Shown here piece by piece: positions 8,436 through 17,586 of a DNA stretch of 64,000 bases. The DNA comes from JAIOSF01 sp963677755. Lineage in GTDB: Bacteria; Campylobacterota; Campylobacteria; Campylobacterales; Arcobacteraceae. A model generated the notes under the pieces. It did not search any database, was not told where the DNA came from, and saw only the letters and a program-made list of their open reading frames with translations. The first letter of the stretch is position 1. Each line of letters opens with the position of its first letter. The DNA lies in assembly GCA_963677755.1 (NCBI GenBank), contig OY782506.1, forward strand, positions 1,116,001 through 1,180,000. The letters are read 5' to 3'. A program made the position numbers and the translations under genes.

Positions 8436-8927
8436 ATGAAAAAAATAAGTTTAATTGTACTATTAAGTACTAGTTTTTTATATGGTGGTTTTTTTGATGC
8501 AGTAAAAGAGTATCTTCCAGCAGAAGAAAAAACAACTACAACAACACAAACTAACGATACTACATCAAGTTCATTATTAAGTAGTATAACAGGTGCAACA
8601 AACCTTTCTACAACACAAGCAACTGGTACAGTAGGAACACTTATGCAATATGCAAAGTCAAATATGACAACGGATGAATATTCAACGGTAACAAAAGATG
8701 TTCCTGTTTTGAATAGTTTAGGAAATAGTGGAACATCGTCTATGCTTTCCTCTTTAACAAATAGTGCAATGTCAAGTGATATGGTTACAAGTTCGTTAAA
8801 AGCTTTAGGTGTTGAACCTTCTTTAGTACAAACTATTATCCCTATTATTGTTAATTATGCGACACAATCAGGTGGAGAAGAGACTGGTTCTATTTTATCA
8901 CAAAGTTTATCTGGACTTTTAAACTAA
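8436..8927 (+). CDS. Secreted DUF2780 (VcgC/VcgE)-like protein
   Basis: A 163-residue protein with an N-terminal signal peptide (about residues 1-17, MKKISLIVLLSTSFLYGG). A low-complexity Thr/Ser linker follows (about 33-55). The C-terminal domain carries GTLMQYAKSNMTTDEYSTV, VPVLNSL and a final IVNYATQSGGEETGSILSQS. This pattern fits DUF2780, a family of exported proteins of unknown function. The assignment is from motif memory and is moderate. It is monocistronic: own -10 box in front, and a new promoter region behind. Confidence 0.6.
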   Translation: MKKISLIVLLSTSFLYGGFFDAVKEYLPAEEKTTTTTQTNDTTSSSLLSSITGATNLSTTQATGTVGTLMQYAKSNMTTDEYSTVTKDVPVLNSLGNSGTSSMLSSLTNSAMSSDMVTSSLKALGVEPSLVQTIIPIIVNYATQSGGEETGSILSQSLSGLLN

Positions 8928-8938
8928 ATTTTTTTGTA

Positions 8939-8992
8939 TTAATAAGTGGTTAATAATTAATTTAATAAGCATTAACCTCTATACCTTATAAT
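8939..8992 (+). promoter_or_regulatory. Promoter of the Spy-like/two-component operon with tandem candidate operators
   Basis: The gap before the operon holds a -10 TATAAT at 8987-8992. Upstream of it TTAATAAG occurs twice, at 8939 and 8962, 23 bases apart (about two helical turns), each followed by a TTAA-containing half. GGTTAAT (8948-8954) and ATTAACC (8971-8977) also form an inverted repeat. Tandem repeats at this spacing are typical of OmpR-family regulators. Autoregulation by the downstream regulator is inferred. Confidence 0.35.
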
Positions 8993-9020
8993 TTTACATA
9001 TCAAATATAAGGAGTTCAAA

Positions 9021-9518
9021 ATGAACAAAAAAATAATTATAAGTTTAGCAGCAGCTACATTACTAACTACATCACTTTTTGCATCGTGTCAAAAAGGGGA
9101 GATGAATAAAGGTGTAAAAGGTCACCCTCAGTGTAAAATGATGAAAAAACATTCATCTTTTAAAAACAAAGGTAGTATTACTCATATGGTTATGAGACTT
9201 GATTTAACAGATAAACAAAGAGCAACAATAAAAGATATAGTTAAATCATCTCGTAAAAATATGCCAAAACAAAGTGATGCATTTACAAGTAGCAGTTTTG
9301 ATAAAGAAAAATTTATAAAAATCTCAAAAGAAAAAAGAGAATTTAAGATTAAAAATAGAGCAGAAACTATAGCAAAAGTATATGCAGTACTTGATGACTC
9401 TCAAAAGAAAGACTTAAAAACAATGATAGATATGAGAGAAATCATGAAACATAACAAAAAAAATAAAATGATGAAAAAGGGTAATTGTAATGATAAAAAT
9501 TGCAATGGTAGAGGATGA
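9021..9518 (+). CDS. Spy/CpxP-like periplasmic protein with Met/His/Cys-rich ends
   Basis: A 165-residue exported protein (signal peptide about 1-21, ending LFAS). The middle has LDLTDKQRATIKDIV and a long basic helical stretch ending LDDSQKKDLKTM. That is the LTxxQ-type pattern of Spy/CpxP periplasmic chaperones, which often modulate a linked sensor kinase. Metal-ligand residues are dense at both ends: a CQKGE and CKMMKKH region near the start and a tail with NCNDKNCNG. A metal or envelope-stress role is inferred. A strong RBS (AAGGAG) precedes ATG 9021. The last 29 bases overlap the response regulator gene. Confidence 0.65.
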   Translation: MNKKIIISLAAATLLTTSLFASCQKGEMNKGVKGHPQCKMMKKHSSFKNKGSITHMVMRLDLTDKQRATIKDIVKSSRKNMPKQSDAFTSSSFDKEKFIKISKEKREFKIKNRAETIAKVYAVLDDSQKKDLKTMIDMREIMKHNKKNKMMKKGNCNDKNCNGRG

Positions 9519-10173
9519 TTTTGAATTAGCAGATGTTCTTACACAGTATTTAAAAAAATTCAATATTGAAGTTACGAATTTTGAAGATCCGTTTTTAGCA
9601 TTAAGTACTTTATCTATAAGTCACACAGAGTATGATTTGATTATTTTAGATCTTACTCTCCCTGGGCTTGATGGATTAGAGGTTTGTAAAGAGCTTGTAT
9701 CTAAATATGATATACCAATAATAATATCAAGTGCTAGAAGTGATATAACTGATAAAGTTACAGCATTAGAACTTGGTGCTGATGATTACCTCCCAAAACC
9801 TTATGACCCAAGAGAATTAGAAGTGCGTATTAAAACAATCTTGCGACGCTATAATAAAGAGATACAACCAATATCTTCCAAAACAGAAGAGATATTTCTA
9901 TTAAATGAAGAGAAGCAAGAGATAACTAAAAATGGTACCTACATTAAATTTACACAAGCAGAATATCAAATAATGTCACTTATGTGTAAAAGAAAAGGGT
10001 TTATAATCTCACGATATGATATTTTAGAAAATAGTGAATTATTTAATAGTGATGAACAAAGTGGTTCTATAGCTGTTATTATAAATAGAATACGAAATAA
10101 AATAGAAGATGACCCAAAACATCCAAAGTATCTAACTACAATTCGAGGTATGGGGTATAAACTAGTAGAATGA
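9490..10173 (+). CDS. OmpR/PhoB-family response regulator
   Basis: A 227-residue DNA-binding regulator. Its receiver domain has the acidic pair at 9-10, phosphoacceptor Asp54 in ILDLTLPGLDG, a switch SSARSD and Lys in YLPKPYDPREL. The C-terminal winged helix (about 130-227) ends TIRGMGYKLVE, typical of the family. ATG 9490 lies inside the 3' end of the Spy-like gene and has AAAGGG upstream, so translation is coupled. The cognate kinase follows with a 4-base overlap. Confidence 0.93.
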   Translation: MIKIAMVEDDFELADVLTQYLKKFNIEVTNFEDPFLALSTLSISHTEYDLIILDLTLPGLDGLEVCKELVSKYDIPIIISSARSDITDKVTALELGADDYLPKPYDPRELEVRIKTILRRYNKEIQPISSKTEEIFLLNEEKQEITKNGTYIKFTQAEYQIMSLMCKRKGFIISRYDILENSELFNSDEQSGSIAVIINRIRNKIEDDPKHPKYLTTIRGMGYKLVE

Positions 10174-11423
10174 AAATAAACAAAAACTCAATCTTATTTA
10201 CTATCACTATTACATTTATAGTATCAATATTTTTTATGTTGATAAGTTTTATAATACTCTATGAAAATTCACAAAAAAGCACTAGAGACTTTATGTTTAA
10301 AAGATCAATGGATGTTTCAAAAACTGTATTAAGAGAGTGCAAGGGTGGAGTTGTAACAGAAGATTTAGTAGAACATCTAAACAAAATGGACTTCTCTTTA
10401 ATTGTTGATAAACAGGAGCAGGAACGACTATTAAATAATAAAGATATGAAAATATTGAAAGATAAACACAAAAGATACTCTATGATAGAGTTGTTGCAAC
10501 TAGATGGGAAATATTATGCACATATTCAAACACCAAGATTAGATGCTTTAGTTAAAGACAATATTGAGATACCTGATAATAAAACAACATTATTTATAGT
10601 AGCACTACTTGTTGTTTCTTTATTTATATTGCTCTATTTTTTGACTCTAAAAAAACTACTTAAAATCAACATATTAAAAGACAAAGTAAAACATCTAGCA
10701 AATGAAAATTTTGATATAGATTGTGCTACAGAACATCAAGATGAGATATCACAGCTTTCAAATGAGTTTCATAAAACAGCAAATAAACTAAAGCTTTTAA
10801 AAGAATCTAGAGATATATTTATAAGAAATATTATGCATGAACTTAAAACTCCTATTATAAAAGGGAAGTTTATCACTCAACTAGAAAATACAGAAGAAAA
10901 TAAAAATAAAATGGAAAAAGTATTTTATAGACTAGAGTCTTTGATAAATGAGTTTGCAACTATTGAAGAACTCATATCTTCTAGAAAAGAGATAGAGAAA
11001 AAACCATATTTTTTAGAAGATATTGTTGATGATGCTATAGATATTTTAATGTGTGAAGAAAATGAGGTCGCTGTAAATCTTACAAATATGAAAATAGAAG
11101 TTGATTTTAAATTATTTTCTATAGCAGCAAAAAATTTAATAGACAATGGTATTAAGTATTCTTCAAATAAAAAAGTAACTATAGAAACAAAAGGTGATGA
11201 GATTGTATTTAAAAATGAAGGGAAACAACTACAATATCCTTTAGAAAAATATTTTGAGCCTTTTTTTAAAGGTGATGATGTGAAATCAAATCAAAGTTTT
11301 GGTTTAGGTTTATATATAATAAAAAATATTTTAGATGCTAATGACTTCGAATTAAAATATGAATACAACAATGGTATAAATAGTTTTATAATTGTAAAAA
11401 AGACACATAAAAATAGATGTTAA
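10170..11423 (+). CDS. Sensor histidine kinase
   Basis: A 417-residue membrane kinase paired with the preceding regulator. It has a first membrane helix at about 9-29, a periplasmic sensor of about 100 residues and a second helix at about 139-159. A HAMP-like linker follows, then the dimerisation H-box NIMHELKTPIIKGKF with His223. The ATP-binding domain has the N-box NLIDNGIKYSS and the G-box FGLGLYIIKNI. Overlaps with both neighbours (4 bases with the regulator, 7 with the methyltransferase) show one operon with the Spy-like protein as the probable signal modulator. Confidence 0.92.
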   Translation: MKINKNSILFTITITFIVSIFFMLISFIILYENSQKSTRDFMFKRSMDVSKTVLRECKGGVVTEDLVEHLNKMDFSLIVDKQEQERLLNNKDMKILKDKHKRYSMIELLQLDGKYYAHIQTPRLDALVKDNIEIPDNKTTLFIVALLVVSLFILLYFLTLKKLLKINILKDKVKHLANENFDIDCATEHQDEISQLSNEFHKTANKLKLLKESRDIFIRNIMHELKTPIIKGKFITQLENTEENKNKMEKVFYRLESLINEFATIEELISSRKEIEKKPYFLEDIVDDAIDILMCEENEVAVNLTNMKIEVDFKLFSIAAKNLIDNGIKYSSNKKVTIETKGDEIVFKNEGKQLQYPLEKYFEPFFKGDDVKSNQSFGLGLYIIKNILDANDFELKYEYNNGINSFIIVKKTHKNRC

Positions 11424-12289
11424 AAATCTCATTGAAAAATCTTATTGTAGATTTTCAAATATTACAAGAGTTAATAGAAACTTTAGAAGGTGGGGAAGTT
11501 TTTGAATTTAGACTTTTAGATAAAGAGGTTGACTTTAAGTCCCTTGTTGATTTGGCACAAAGTTTATATTGTAAACTACTACCTCCTAAAACAGAAGAAG
11601 ATTGCTATATTATTTCGCTACAAAAGTTAAATAAAAATAGTTCTTTTCACAACAGTCCCAATGATATTGAAAAAAAATATGGAGTTGATTCCTCTTTTGC
11701 AACTATCAATAAAATATCTCAACCAAGTTTTATAATACACTATTTAAAAGCTCTTCAAAGTGTCAATATTAGTAATAGATTGAGAGTTTTAAATCTTGGT
11801 GTTAATAGTGGTGAAGAGTTTCGAGTGATTAAAGAATTTTCTTCTCATTATCAAAACCTTGAATTAGTTGGCATTGATTATTGTTCTTCAGCTATAGAAA
11901 AAGCAAAAGAAGATTTTAAAGATGATAAAAATACAACATTTCTCCAAGCAGATATCAACAAACTTGAAGAGTTGGATTTAGGTAAATTTGATTTAATTAT
12001 CACAATAGGCACACTTCAAAGTAGCAATATAAATTTTAATAAAACTTTTATGAGTATCGTACAAAACTATCTAAAAAAAGATGGTGCTATGATAATGGGA
12101 TTTCCAAACTGTCGTTGGATTGATAGGGAGATGATATATGGTGCAATGGTGAAAAACTATAACTATTCAGAACTCTCAAACCTCTACAAAGATGTAAACT
12201 TTTGTAAAAAATATCTCCAACAAAAGAAATTTAGAGTAACGATTACAGGAAAAGATTATATATTTTTAACAGCTACTTCTATTAAGTAG
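11417..12289 (+). CDS. Class I SAM-dependent methyltransferase, unknown substrate
   Basis: A 290-residue protein with a Rossmann methyltransferase domain in its second half. Motif I reads VLNLGVNSGEEF, motif II is VGIDYCSSAIEKAK and the post-motif is FLQADINKL. The strand KFDLIITIGTLQ precedes KKDGAMIMGFPN. The first 100 residues have no domain I recognise. It overlaps the histidine kinase gene by 7 bases, so it belongs to that operon. The substrate and its link to the sensor system are unknown. Confidence 0.75.
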   Translation: MLKISLKNLIVDFQILQELIETLEGGEVFEFRLLDKEVDFKSLVDLAQSLYCKLLPPKTEEDCYIISLQKLNKNSSFHNSPNDIEKKYGVDSSFATINKISQPSFIIHYLKALQSVNISNRLRVLNLGVNSGEEFRVIKEFSSHYQNLELVGIDYCSSAIEKAKEDFKDDKNTTFLQADINKLEELDLGKFDLIITIGTLQSSNINFNKTFMSIVQNYLKKDGAMIMGFPNCRWIDREMIYGAMVKNYNYSELSNLYKDVNFCKKYLQQKKFRVTITGKDYIFLTATSIK

Positions 12290-12320
12290 TAATTTATTTG
12301 ATTGGGTATAGACTACTATT

Positions 12321-13667
12321 ATGAATACTCAAAATAAAAACAGCAAACCCCTTTGGGGAGATGAAACGCAAAAAAGTTTAACTAATTTTAATATTGGTGT
12401 AGAAGTTATGCCAGATGAGTTTATCAAAGCATACGCTTATTTGAAGAAGTGTTGCGCAATAGTAAATAACAACTCAAAAAAGTTAGATAGCTCTAAGACG
12501 CAACTTATAAATGCTGTTTGTGATGAGATAATTGAAAATAAGCATTTAGAGCAATTTCCTTTGCATATCTGGCAAACAGGAAGTGGAACACATACAAATA
12601 TGAATCTCAATGAGGTAATAGCAAATAGAGCTTCTCAAATAGATAAAAGTATAATAGTTCAGCCAAACGATGATGCAAATATGTCACAAAGTAGTAACGA
12701 TACTTTTCCTACAGCTATGAAAATAGCAATATCACTTCAAATACCTTCACTTTTAAAAGCTATAGATACACTTATACATAGTTTTCAAGTAAAACAAGAA
12801 GAGTTTGCAGGGATTGTAAAAGTAGGTCGAACACATCTTCAAGATGCAGTACCACTTTTCTTAAGTGATGAATTAAGTGGATATATATCTATGCTTGAAC
12901 ACTCAAAGTCACAAATCAAAGATACACTAAAATATATCAATCAACTTCCAATAGGAGCAACTGCAGTTGGAAATGGGATAAATACCCCACCCAACTTTTC
13001 ACAACAAGTCTGTGATGAACTCAATAGGTTACTCCAAACTGAGTTTATCTCTCACCCAAATAAATTTCATTCTCTCACCTCTCACGATAGTGAAACATTT
13101 TTAAGTGGTGCTTTAAACGGATTAGCTTCAAACTTAATGAAAATAGCCAACGATATAAGATGGCTTAGTAGTGGACCAAAATGTGGACTAGGGGAGTTGA
13201 CAATTCCTGCAAATGAAAAAGGAAGCTCCATCATGCCAGGAAAAGTAAATCCAACACAAGCAGAAGCTATAACTATGATTGCTGTTCAAGTGATGGGAAA
13301 TCATACAACCATAAGTGTAGCAGCCAGTCAAGGAAACTTTGAACTCAATGTTTTTAAACCTGTGATTATCTATAACCTTTTACAGTCTATAAGACTTTTA
13401 ACTGATGGGATAAATTCATTTAGTAAAAGATGTATAGATGGATTAAGTGTCAATAAAGAACAGATAAAAAAGAACCTTGATAACTCTTTTATGAGTGTAA
13501 CAGTATTAAATCCACATATTGGATACAAAAATTCTGAAAAAATAGTAAAGTTTGCTTATGAGAACAATCTCACACTAAAACAATCGGCTTTACAATTAGC
13601 TCTTTTAAGTGAAGAGGAGTTTGATAAATATATGGTTATTGAAGATATTGCAAAGTGTAATATCTAG
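12321..13667 (+). CDS. fumC: Class II fumarate hydratase
   Basis: It interconverts fumarate and malate in the citric acid cycle without an iron-sulphur cluster. The three superfamily regions are present: QTGSGTHTNMNLNEVIANRA near residue 90, VGRTHLQDAVPL in the middle, and the signature GSSIMPGKVNPTQAEA with the mobile-loop Ser. Its 448 residues are slightly short of the usual 460. ATG 12321 has no good Shine-Dalgarno. A TATAGA box 8 bases upstream could be its -10 element. It stands between the methyltransferase and a Cache-GGDEF sensor. Confidence 0.93.
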   Translation: MNTQNKNSKPLWGDETQKSLTNFNIGVEVMPDEFIKAYAYLKKCCAIVNNNSKKLDSSKTQLINAVCDEIIENKHLEQFPLHIWQTGSGTHTNMNLNEVIANRASQIDKSIIVQPNDDANMSQSSNDTFPTAMKIAISLQIPSLLKAIDTLIHSFQVKQEEFAGIVKVGRTHLQDAVPLFLSDELSGYISMLEHSKSQIKDTLKYINQLPIGATAVGNGINTPPNFSQQVCDELNRLLQTEFISHPNKFHSLTSHDSETFLSGALNGLASNLMKIANDIRWLSSGPKCGLGELTIPANEKGSSIMPGKVNPTQAEAITMIAVQVMGNHTTISVAASQGNFELNVFKPVIIYNLLQSIRLLTDGINSFSKRCIDGLSVNKEQIKKNLDNSFMSVTVLNPHIGYKNSEKIVKFAYENNLTLKQSALQLALLSEEEFDKYMVIEDIAKCNI

Positions 13668-13735
13668 ACGGTATTATAGTTATTTTATATTAAATTAGTT
13701 ACAATTTTATTTTTACTTCAAATAGAGGAAACAGT

Positions 13736-15583
13736 ATGACTGATAATAAAATAATAAAAATATATCTAAAAAATATTCTCTTATTTTTAATTTTTGGTGT
13801 TTTAATTGCATCAGTTACAACTTACATTAATTATGAATATAAATATAATGAAGTTGTAAAAGTTATCAATAAAAGTGCTGAGGACAACTATAATAAAATA
13901 TCTTCTTATTCTGAAACACTAATTGAAAATGGTGAATACTCTTTATCTTCAATACAAAAAAATGATATATTTATAGATTATCTTTTAAATAATAGTGACA
14001 AAAAAAATGTAATTTCATTATTTTTAAATAGTATTAACAACAATAAAAACTTTTTTCAATTAAGGTACTTAGATAAAAATGGTCAAGAGGTTATTCGAGT
14101 AAATAGAGATAATAAACAAGATATTGTTTATGTAACTAAAAATAGTGATTTGCAAAACAAAGCAGATCGTTATTACTTTAAAGAAACTATCCTTAATAGT
14201 AACAAGCTTTTTTGGTATTCTAAGTTTGATTTAAATGTAGAAAACAATATAATAGAAAAACCCTATAAACCAACATTTAGAGTTTCAAAAAACATCTACT
14301 ACAAAGGTAATTTTTATGGAATTCTAATTGTAAATATAGATATGAGTAAATTAGATAAATTTATTAAATCTTTTTCAAATTTTGAGATATCAATGATAGA
14401 TAAAGAGGGAAACTATTTACTTAGTTCTGATGATAACAAGCAGTGGAGTAGATACCTAAATAAGAACTATAATTTTAAAAATGACTACCCTTATGAACTA
14501 AATAATCATACTGAAAACTATACTCATATTCACTCTATGGAATCCATTTTTCAAAATATAGATGAGATAAAAATCATACTTAAAGTAAACAAGCAATTTG
14601 TAAACAAACTTTCAAATGAAAACCTTGTGTATATTTATTCTGTAGCTTTGATTATTTTTGTCTCTGCAATTATTATAGGGTTAGTTATCTCTGTACCTAC
14701 TTCAAAGCTTTATATTGATTATAATAAAGTTTATCAAAAAAACCTAAGATATATGGATACTATTGATAAATATGTTATCACAATGGATATAGATAAAAAC
14801 AAAAAAATAATCAATGTAAGTAGAGCATTATGTGATATAAGTGGTTATAAAAAAGAGGAACTTATAGGTAAATCACCCTCAATATTTAAAAGTGGGGATT
14901 TAGAGGAGAATGTTTATAAAGAGATGTGGAATAAAATCACCAATGGACTTATATGGGATGGGGACTTTCATAATCTGACAAAACATAAAGAATATTTTTG
15001 GATACATTCAACTATTTTACCTAACTATAATGATCAAAATAATATCGTAAGTTATACTTCTATTTCTGAAGATATTACAGATAAAAAAACAATAGAAAAA
15101 CTTTCACAAACAGATACACTAACTCAAATGTATAATAGAATGGTGATAGATAATAACTTAGAAAGAGAATATAATAGATTTCTTAGGAGTAAAGCTATAT
15201 TTTCACTGATACTAATAGATATAGATAAGTTTAAATTAGTCAATGACAACTATGGACATCTAACTGGAGATAAGGTTTTAGTAAAATTTGCTAACATCTT
15301 AAAAGAACAATGTAGAAAAACAGATATTGTTGGACGATGGGGTGGTGAAGAGTTTATGATTATCTGCACTGATACAAATATTGATGGAGCATTTAAAGCA
15401 GCTGAAAACATTAGAAAGATTACAGAAAATTATGAATTTGATATAGTGAAAAAATGTACAGTAAGTCTAGGTGTATCACAGATAAAAGAAGATGATGATA
15501 TCAATTCATTTTTAAAAAGAGTTGATGATAATTTATATAAAGCAAAAAGTGATGGGAGAAATAGAACAGTAGTGGATGTGTAA
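13736..15583 (+). CDS. Membrane diguanylate cyclase (Cache sensor - PAS - GGDEF)
   Basis: A 615-residue sensor predicted to make c-di-GMP in response to an extracellular small molecule. Membrane helices at about 11-29 and 297-318 bracket a large periplasmic domain with a Cache-type segment FFQLRYLDKNGQEVIRVNRD. A PAS domain follows, containing NVSRALCDISGYKKEELIGK. The C-terminal GGDEF domain has GGEEF at about 536-540, preceded by RKTD at the I-site. RBS AGAGGAAA precedes ATG 13736. It converges on the ftsL-like gene with 16 bases between the stops. The ligand is unknown. Confidence 0.9.
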   Translation: MTDNKIIKIYLKNILLFLIFGVLIASVTTYINYEYKYNEVVKVINKSAEDNYNKISSYSETLIENGEYSLSSIQKNDIFIDYLLNNSDKKNVISLFLNSINNNKNFFQLRYLDKNGQEVIRVNRDNKQDIVYVTKNSDLQNKADRYYFKETILNSNKLFWYSKFDLNVENNIIEKPYKPTFRVSKNIYYKGNFYGILIVNIDMSKLDKFIKSFSNFEISMIDKEGNYLLSSDDNKQWSRYLNKNYNFKNDYPYELNNHTENYTHIHSMESIFQNIDEIKIILKVNKQFVNKLSNENLVYIYSVALIIFVSAIIIGLVISVPTSKLYIDYNKVYQKNLRYMDTIDKYVITMDIDKNKKIINVSRALCDISGYKKEELIGKSPSIFKSGDLEENVYKEMWNKITNGLIWDGDFHNLTKHKEYFWIHSTILPNYNDQNNIVSYTSISEDITDKKTIEKLSQTDTLTQMYNRMVIDNNLEREYNRFLRSKAIFSLILIDIDKFKLVNDNYGHLTGDKVLVKFANILKEQCRKTDIVGRWGGEEFMIICTDTNIDGAFKAAENIRKITENYEFDIVKKCTVSLGVSQIKEDDDINSFLKRVDDNLYKAKSDGRNRTVVDV

Positions 15584-15599
15584 TTAAAAAATACCTTTT

Positions 15600-15851
15600 T
15601 TACTCATCTCCATTTTTATAAAAATTTTCCAAAATTAAACTATCGGTAATTTGGTTTTTAAATAACGCATCTTCATGTTGTTGTTTTAAAAACTTATTTT
15701 CCTCTTTTAGTGAGATATATTGAGCATTAAGTTTATTTATATCTTTACTTACATAGTAAATGTTATTTTGTAAAAATATCTTTGGCATAAAAAAAACTAA
15801 TGTGATAATAAGTGCAGAAAATACTATAAATAGTGCTTTTTTAGGAGTCAA
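15600..15851 (-). CDS. FtsL-like small bitopic membrane protein
   Basis: An 83-residue protein with one membrane helix (about 7-26) and a following helical, heptad-rich stretch (about 33-62). That matches the shape of FtsL, the divisome protein that pairs with FtsB. The main support is position: it directly follows and overlaps rsmH by 11 bases, exactly where ftsL sits in most bacteria. FtsL sequences are poorly conserved, so homology cannot be shown by eye. Confidence 0.6.
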   Translation of the reverse strand: MTPKKALFIVFSALIITLVFFMPKIFLQNNIYYVSKDINKLNAQYISLKEENKFLKQQHEDALFKNQITDSLILENFYKNGDE

Positions 15852-16755
15852 ATTTAAATATCCTCATTTTTGAGCTTCTACTTCTTGGATTTTGTTTAAT
15901 CTCTTGTGGTGTAGGGATAATTGGTTTTTTTGTAATCACTTTCCCTTTTTGGTGGTTGTTTCCACAACTACACCTCATAACTTGAGGAGGGCAGATGCAC
16001 TTTTGAGTCCATTTTTTAAAATAGTTTTTTACTATTCTATCTTCTAGTGAGTGAAAAGAGATAATAGCTACAGTTGTATCGTGAAAGTTTGCACTCTCTA
16101 TTTTATCAAACAACTCTTCTAATACACCTAACTCATTGTTAACTTCTATTCTAATACCTTGAAAAGGAAGTGTTGCTGGGTGAAGTTTCCCTTTATACAT
16201 ATTTTTATTTAAAAATTGGGCTAACTCTTTACTACTACTAAAAGGGCGATTTTGTACTATAAGTGAAGCTACTTTTTTATACTCTTTAACTTCTCCATAG
16301 TTTCTAAAAATATCTTCTAATTGATTTTGTGAATAGTGGTTTACCACATCAGAAGCAGTTAAGTGTTGGTTTTGATCCATTCTCATATCTAAAGTATCAC
16401 CATCAAATCCAAAACCTCTTTCGTTCTTATCAAGCTGTAAAGATGAAACCCCAATATCAGCTAAAATACCAACTATATTTTTATCTTTGAAACTATCTAT
16501 TACATCTTTGAAATTCCCTTTATTGAAAATAACTCTATCTTGGTATTTCTCTAATCTTTTTTTAGAAAATTCAAGAGCTTCATCATCTTGGTCATTACAA
16601 ATAAGTTTAATATTTGGATTTGATTCTAAAATTCCTTCTGAATGTCCACCATATCCTAAAGTACAGTCAATAATATAACCATCTTTTAAATCTTTAAAGG
16701 TGTCAATAACTTCGTTAAAAAGTACTGGTATATGTGGTATTTTATTCTGCTGCAA
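15841..16755 (-). CDS. rsmH: 16S rRNA (cytosine1402-N4)-methyltransferase RsmH
   Basis: It methylates C1402 of 16S rRNA. It has the N-terminal HIPVLFNEVID, the SAM motif IIDCTLGYGGHSEGIL, the acid-rich LADIGVSSLQLD and DMRMD, and the C-terminal AIISFHSLEDRIVKNYFK followed by a Cys-containing segment. Its 304 residues are normal. The start is TTG 16755, supported by AGGA about 8 bases upstream; no in-frame ATG is near the conserved N-terminus. It leads into the ftsL-like gene and diverges from the aldolase-II gene. Confidence 0.95.
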   Translation of the reverse strand: MQQNKIPHIPVLFNEVIDTFKDLKDGYIIDCTLGYGGHSEGILESNPNIKLICNDQDDEALEFSKKRLEKYQDRVIFNKGNFKDVIDSFKDKNIVGILADIGVSSLQLDKNERGFGFDGDTLDMRMDQNQHLTASDVVNHYSQNQLEDIFRNYGEVKEYKKVASLIVQNRPFSSSKELAQFLNKNMYKGKLHPATLPFQGIRIEVNNELGVLEELFDKIESANFHDTTVAIISFHSLEDRIVKNYFKKWTQKCICPPQVMRCSCGNNHQKGKVITKKPIIPTPQEIKQNPRSRSSKMRIFKFDS

Positions 16756-16821
16756 GGGTTAATCCTATTTAATGTTTTGATTTGGTATCATATCAAAATA
16801 TTAATTAAAGGTGCTTACAGT

Positions 16822-17409
16822 ATGCTTGATAAGAAAATAGTTGAACATTTAGCCAAAATTTCACTTGCATTATTTAGAAAAAACTTTTTTGGTATCTACC
16901 ATGGTTCAATATCAAAAAAAATCGACCATCATAGATTTATAATCAATAAAAAAGATGCAATCTTTGATGAGATAGCAGAAGCAACACTATGTCAACTTTC
17001 TATGAATATTCATGACTATAGCTGGGATTTGGCAAGTGTTGATGCTATCATTCATAGTGCAATTTATACCCAGATACATGAAGCAAAATATATCTCTTGT
17101 GGAATGCCACCATATACTACAGCTTATGCTTTAGAGCATGATACTATAGAATGTGAAGATTATTTTGGGAAAACAACTTTTGATAAAATAGTTGTATATG
17201 ACCCAGGTGATTTTGATACTTGGTATGATAGAAACTTTATAGAAGTTCCAACATTACTAAAAGAAACACCCAACAATGTTATAGTAATCCGTGGAGTAGG
17301 TGTGTATGTTTATGATAGAGATATGAATAATCTAGTTAAAAAAGTAGCAATTCTAGAAAGTAGTTGTAGAATTTTAGCATTAAAATCACTCTGTAGAGAA
17401 AGTATTTAA
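16822..17409 (+). CDS. Class II aldolase/adducin family protein
   Basis: A 195-residue protein of the family that includes fuculose- and ribulose-phosphate aldolases. Visible parts are the N-terminal FFGIYHGSISKKID, the segment VDAIIHSAIYTQIHEAKYISCGMPPYT, where the HxH-type metal ligands of true aldolases are only partly retained, and the C-terminal VIVIRGVGVYVYDRDM. The weak metal site makes an enzymatic role uncertain. The frame extends to 16732 over the rsmH start region, but ATG 16822 with AAGGTG upstream fits better. It diverges from rsmH. Confidence 0.78.
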   Translation: MLDKKIVEHLAKISLALFRKNFFGIYHGSISKKIDHHRFIINKKDAIFDEIAEATLCQLSMNIHDYSWDLASVDAIIHSAIYTQIHEAKYISCGMPPYTTAYALEHDTIECEDYFGKTTFDKIVVYDPGDFDTWYDRNFIEVPTLLKETPNNVIVIRGVGVYVYDRDMNNLVKKVAILESSCRILALKSLCRESI

Positions 17410-17586
17410 AGAAATATTTTTTAAAGTGTTACTTTATTACCTACTTTGGTAGTTTATATAATTTTATATGTAACAATTTTACTCATATATACCACTTAAA
17501 ATAAAAACTATTTAAATACAAATAGAACATAAGTGTTTTTAGCTAGAATTGTAATTGAAATAAAATTTACTATAAGGACTTGATTT

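Noticed and set aside
15581..15600. An AAAAAA-TACC-TTTTTT hairpin between the Cache-GGDEF gene and the ftsL-like gene as a terminator.
   Set aside because: The stem is only A-T pairs and would be too weak. Such runs occur by chance in DNA this AT-rich.
17410..17586. A regulatory RNA or riboswitch in the acnB leader, suggested by the CTAC/GTAG hairpin.
   Set aside because: Only a 4-base stem is visible and no conserved element is recognisable. It may be part of the promoter region, but nothing firm can be said.
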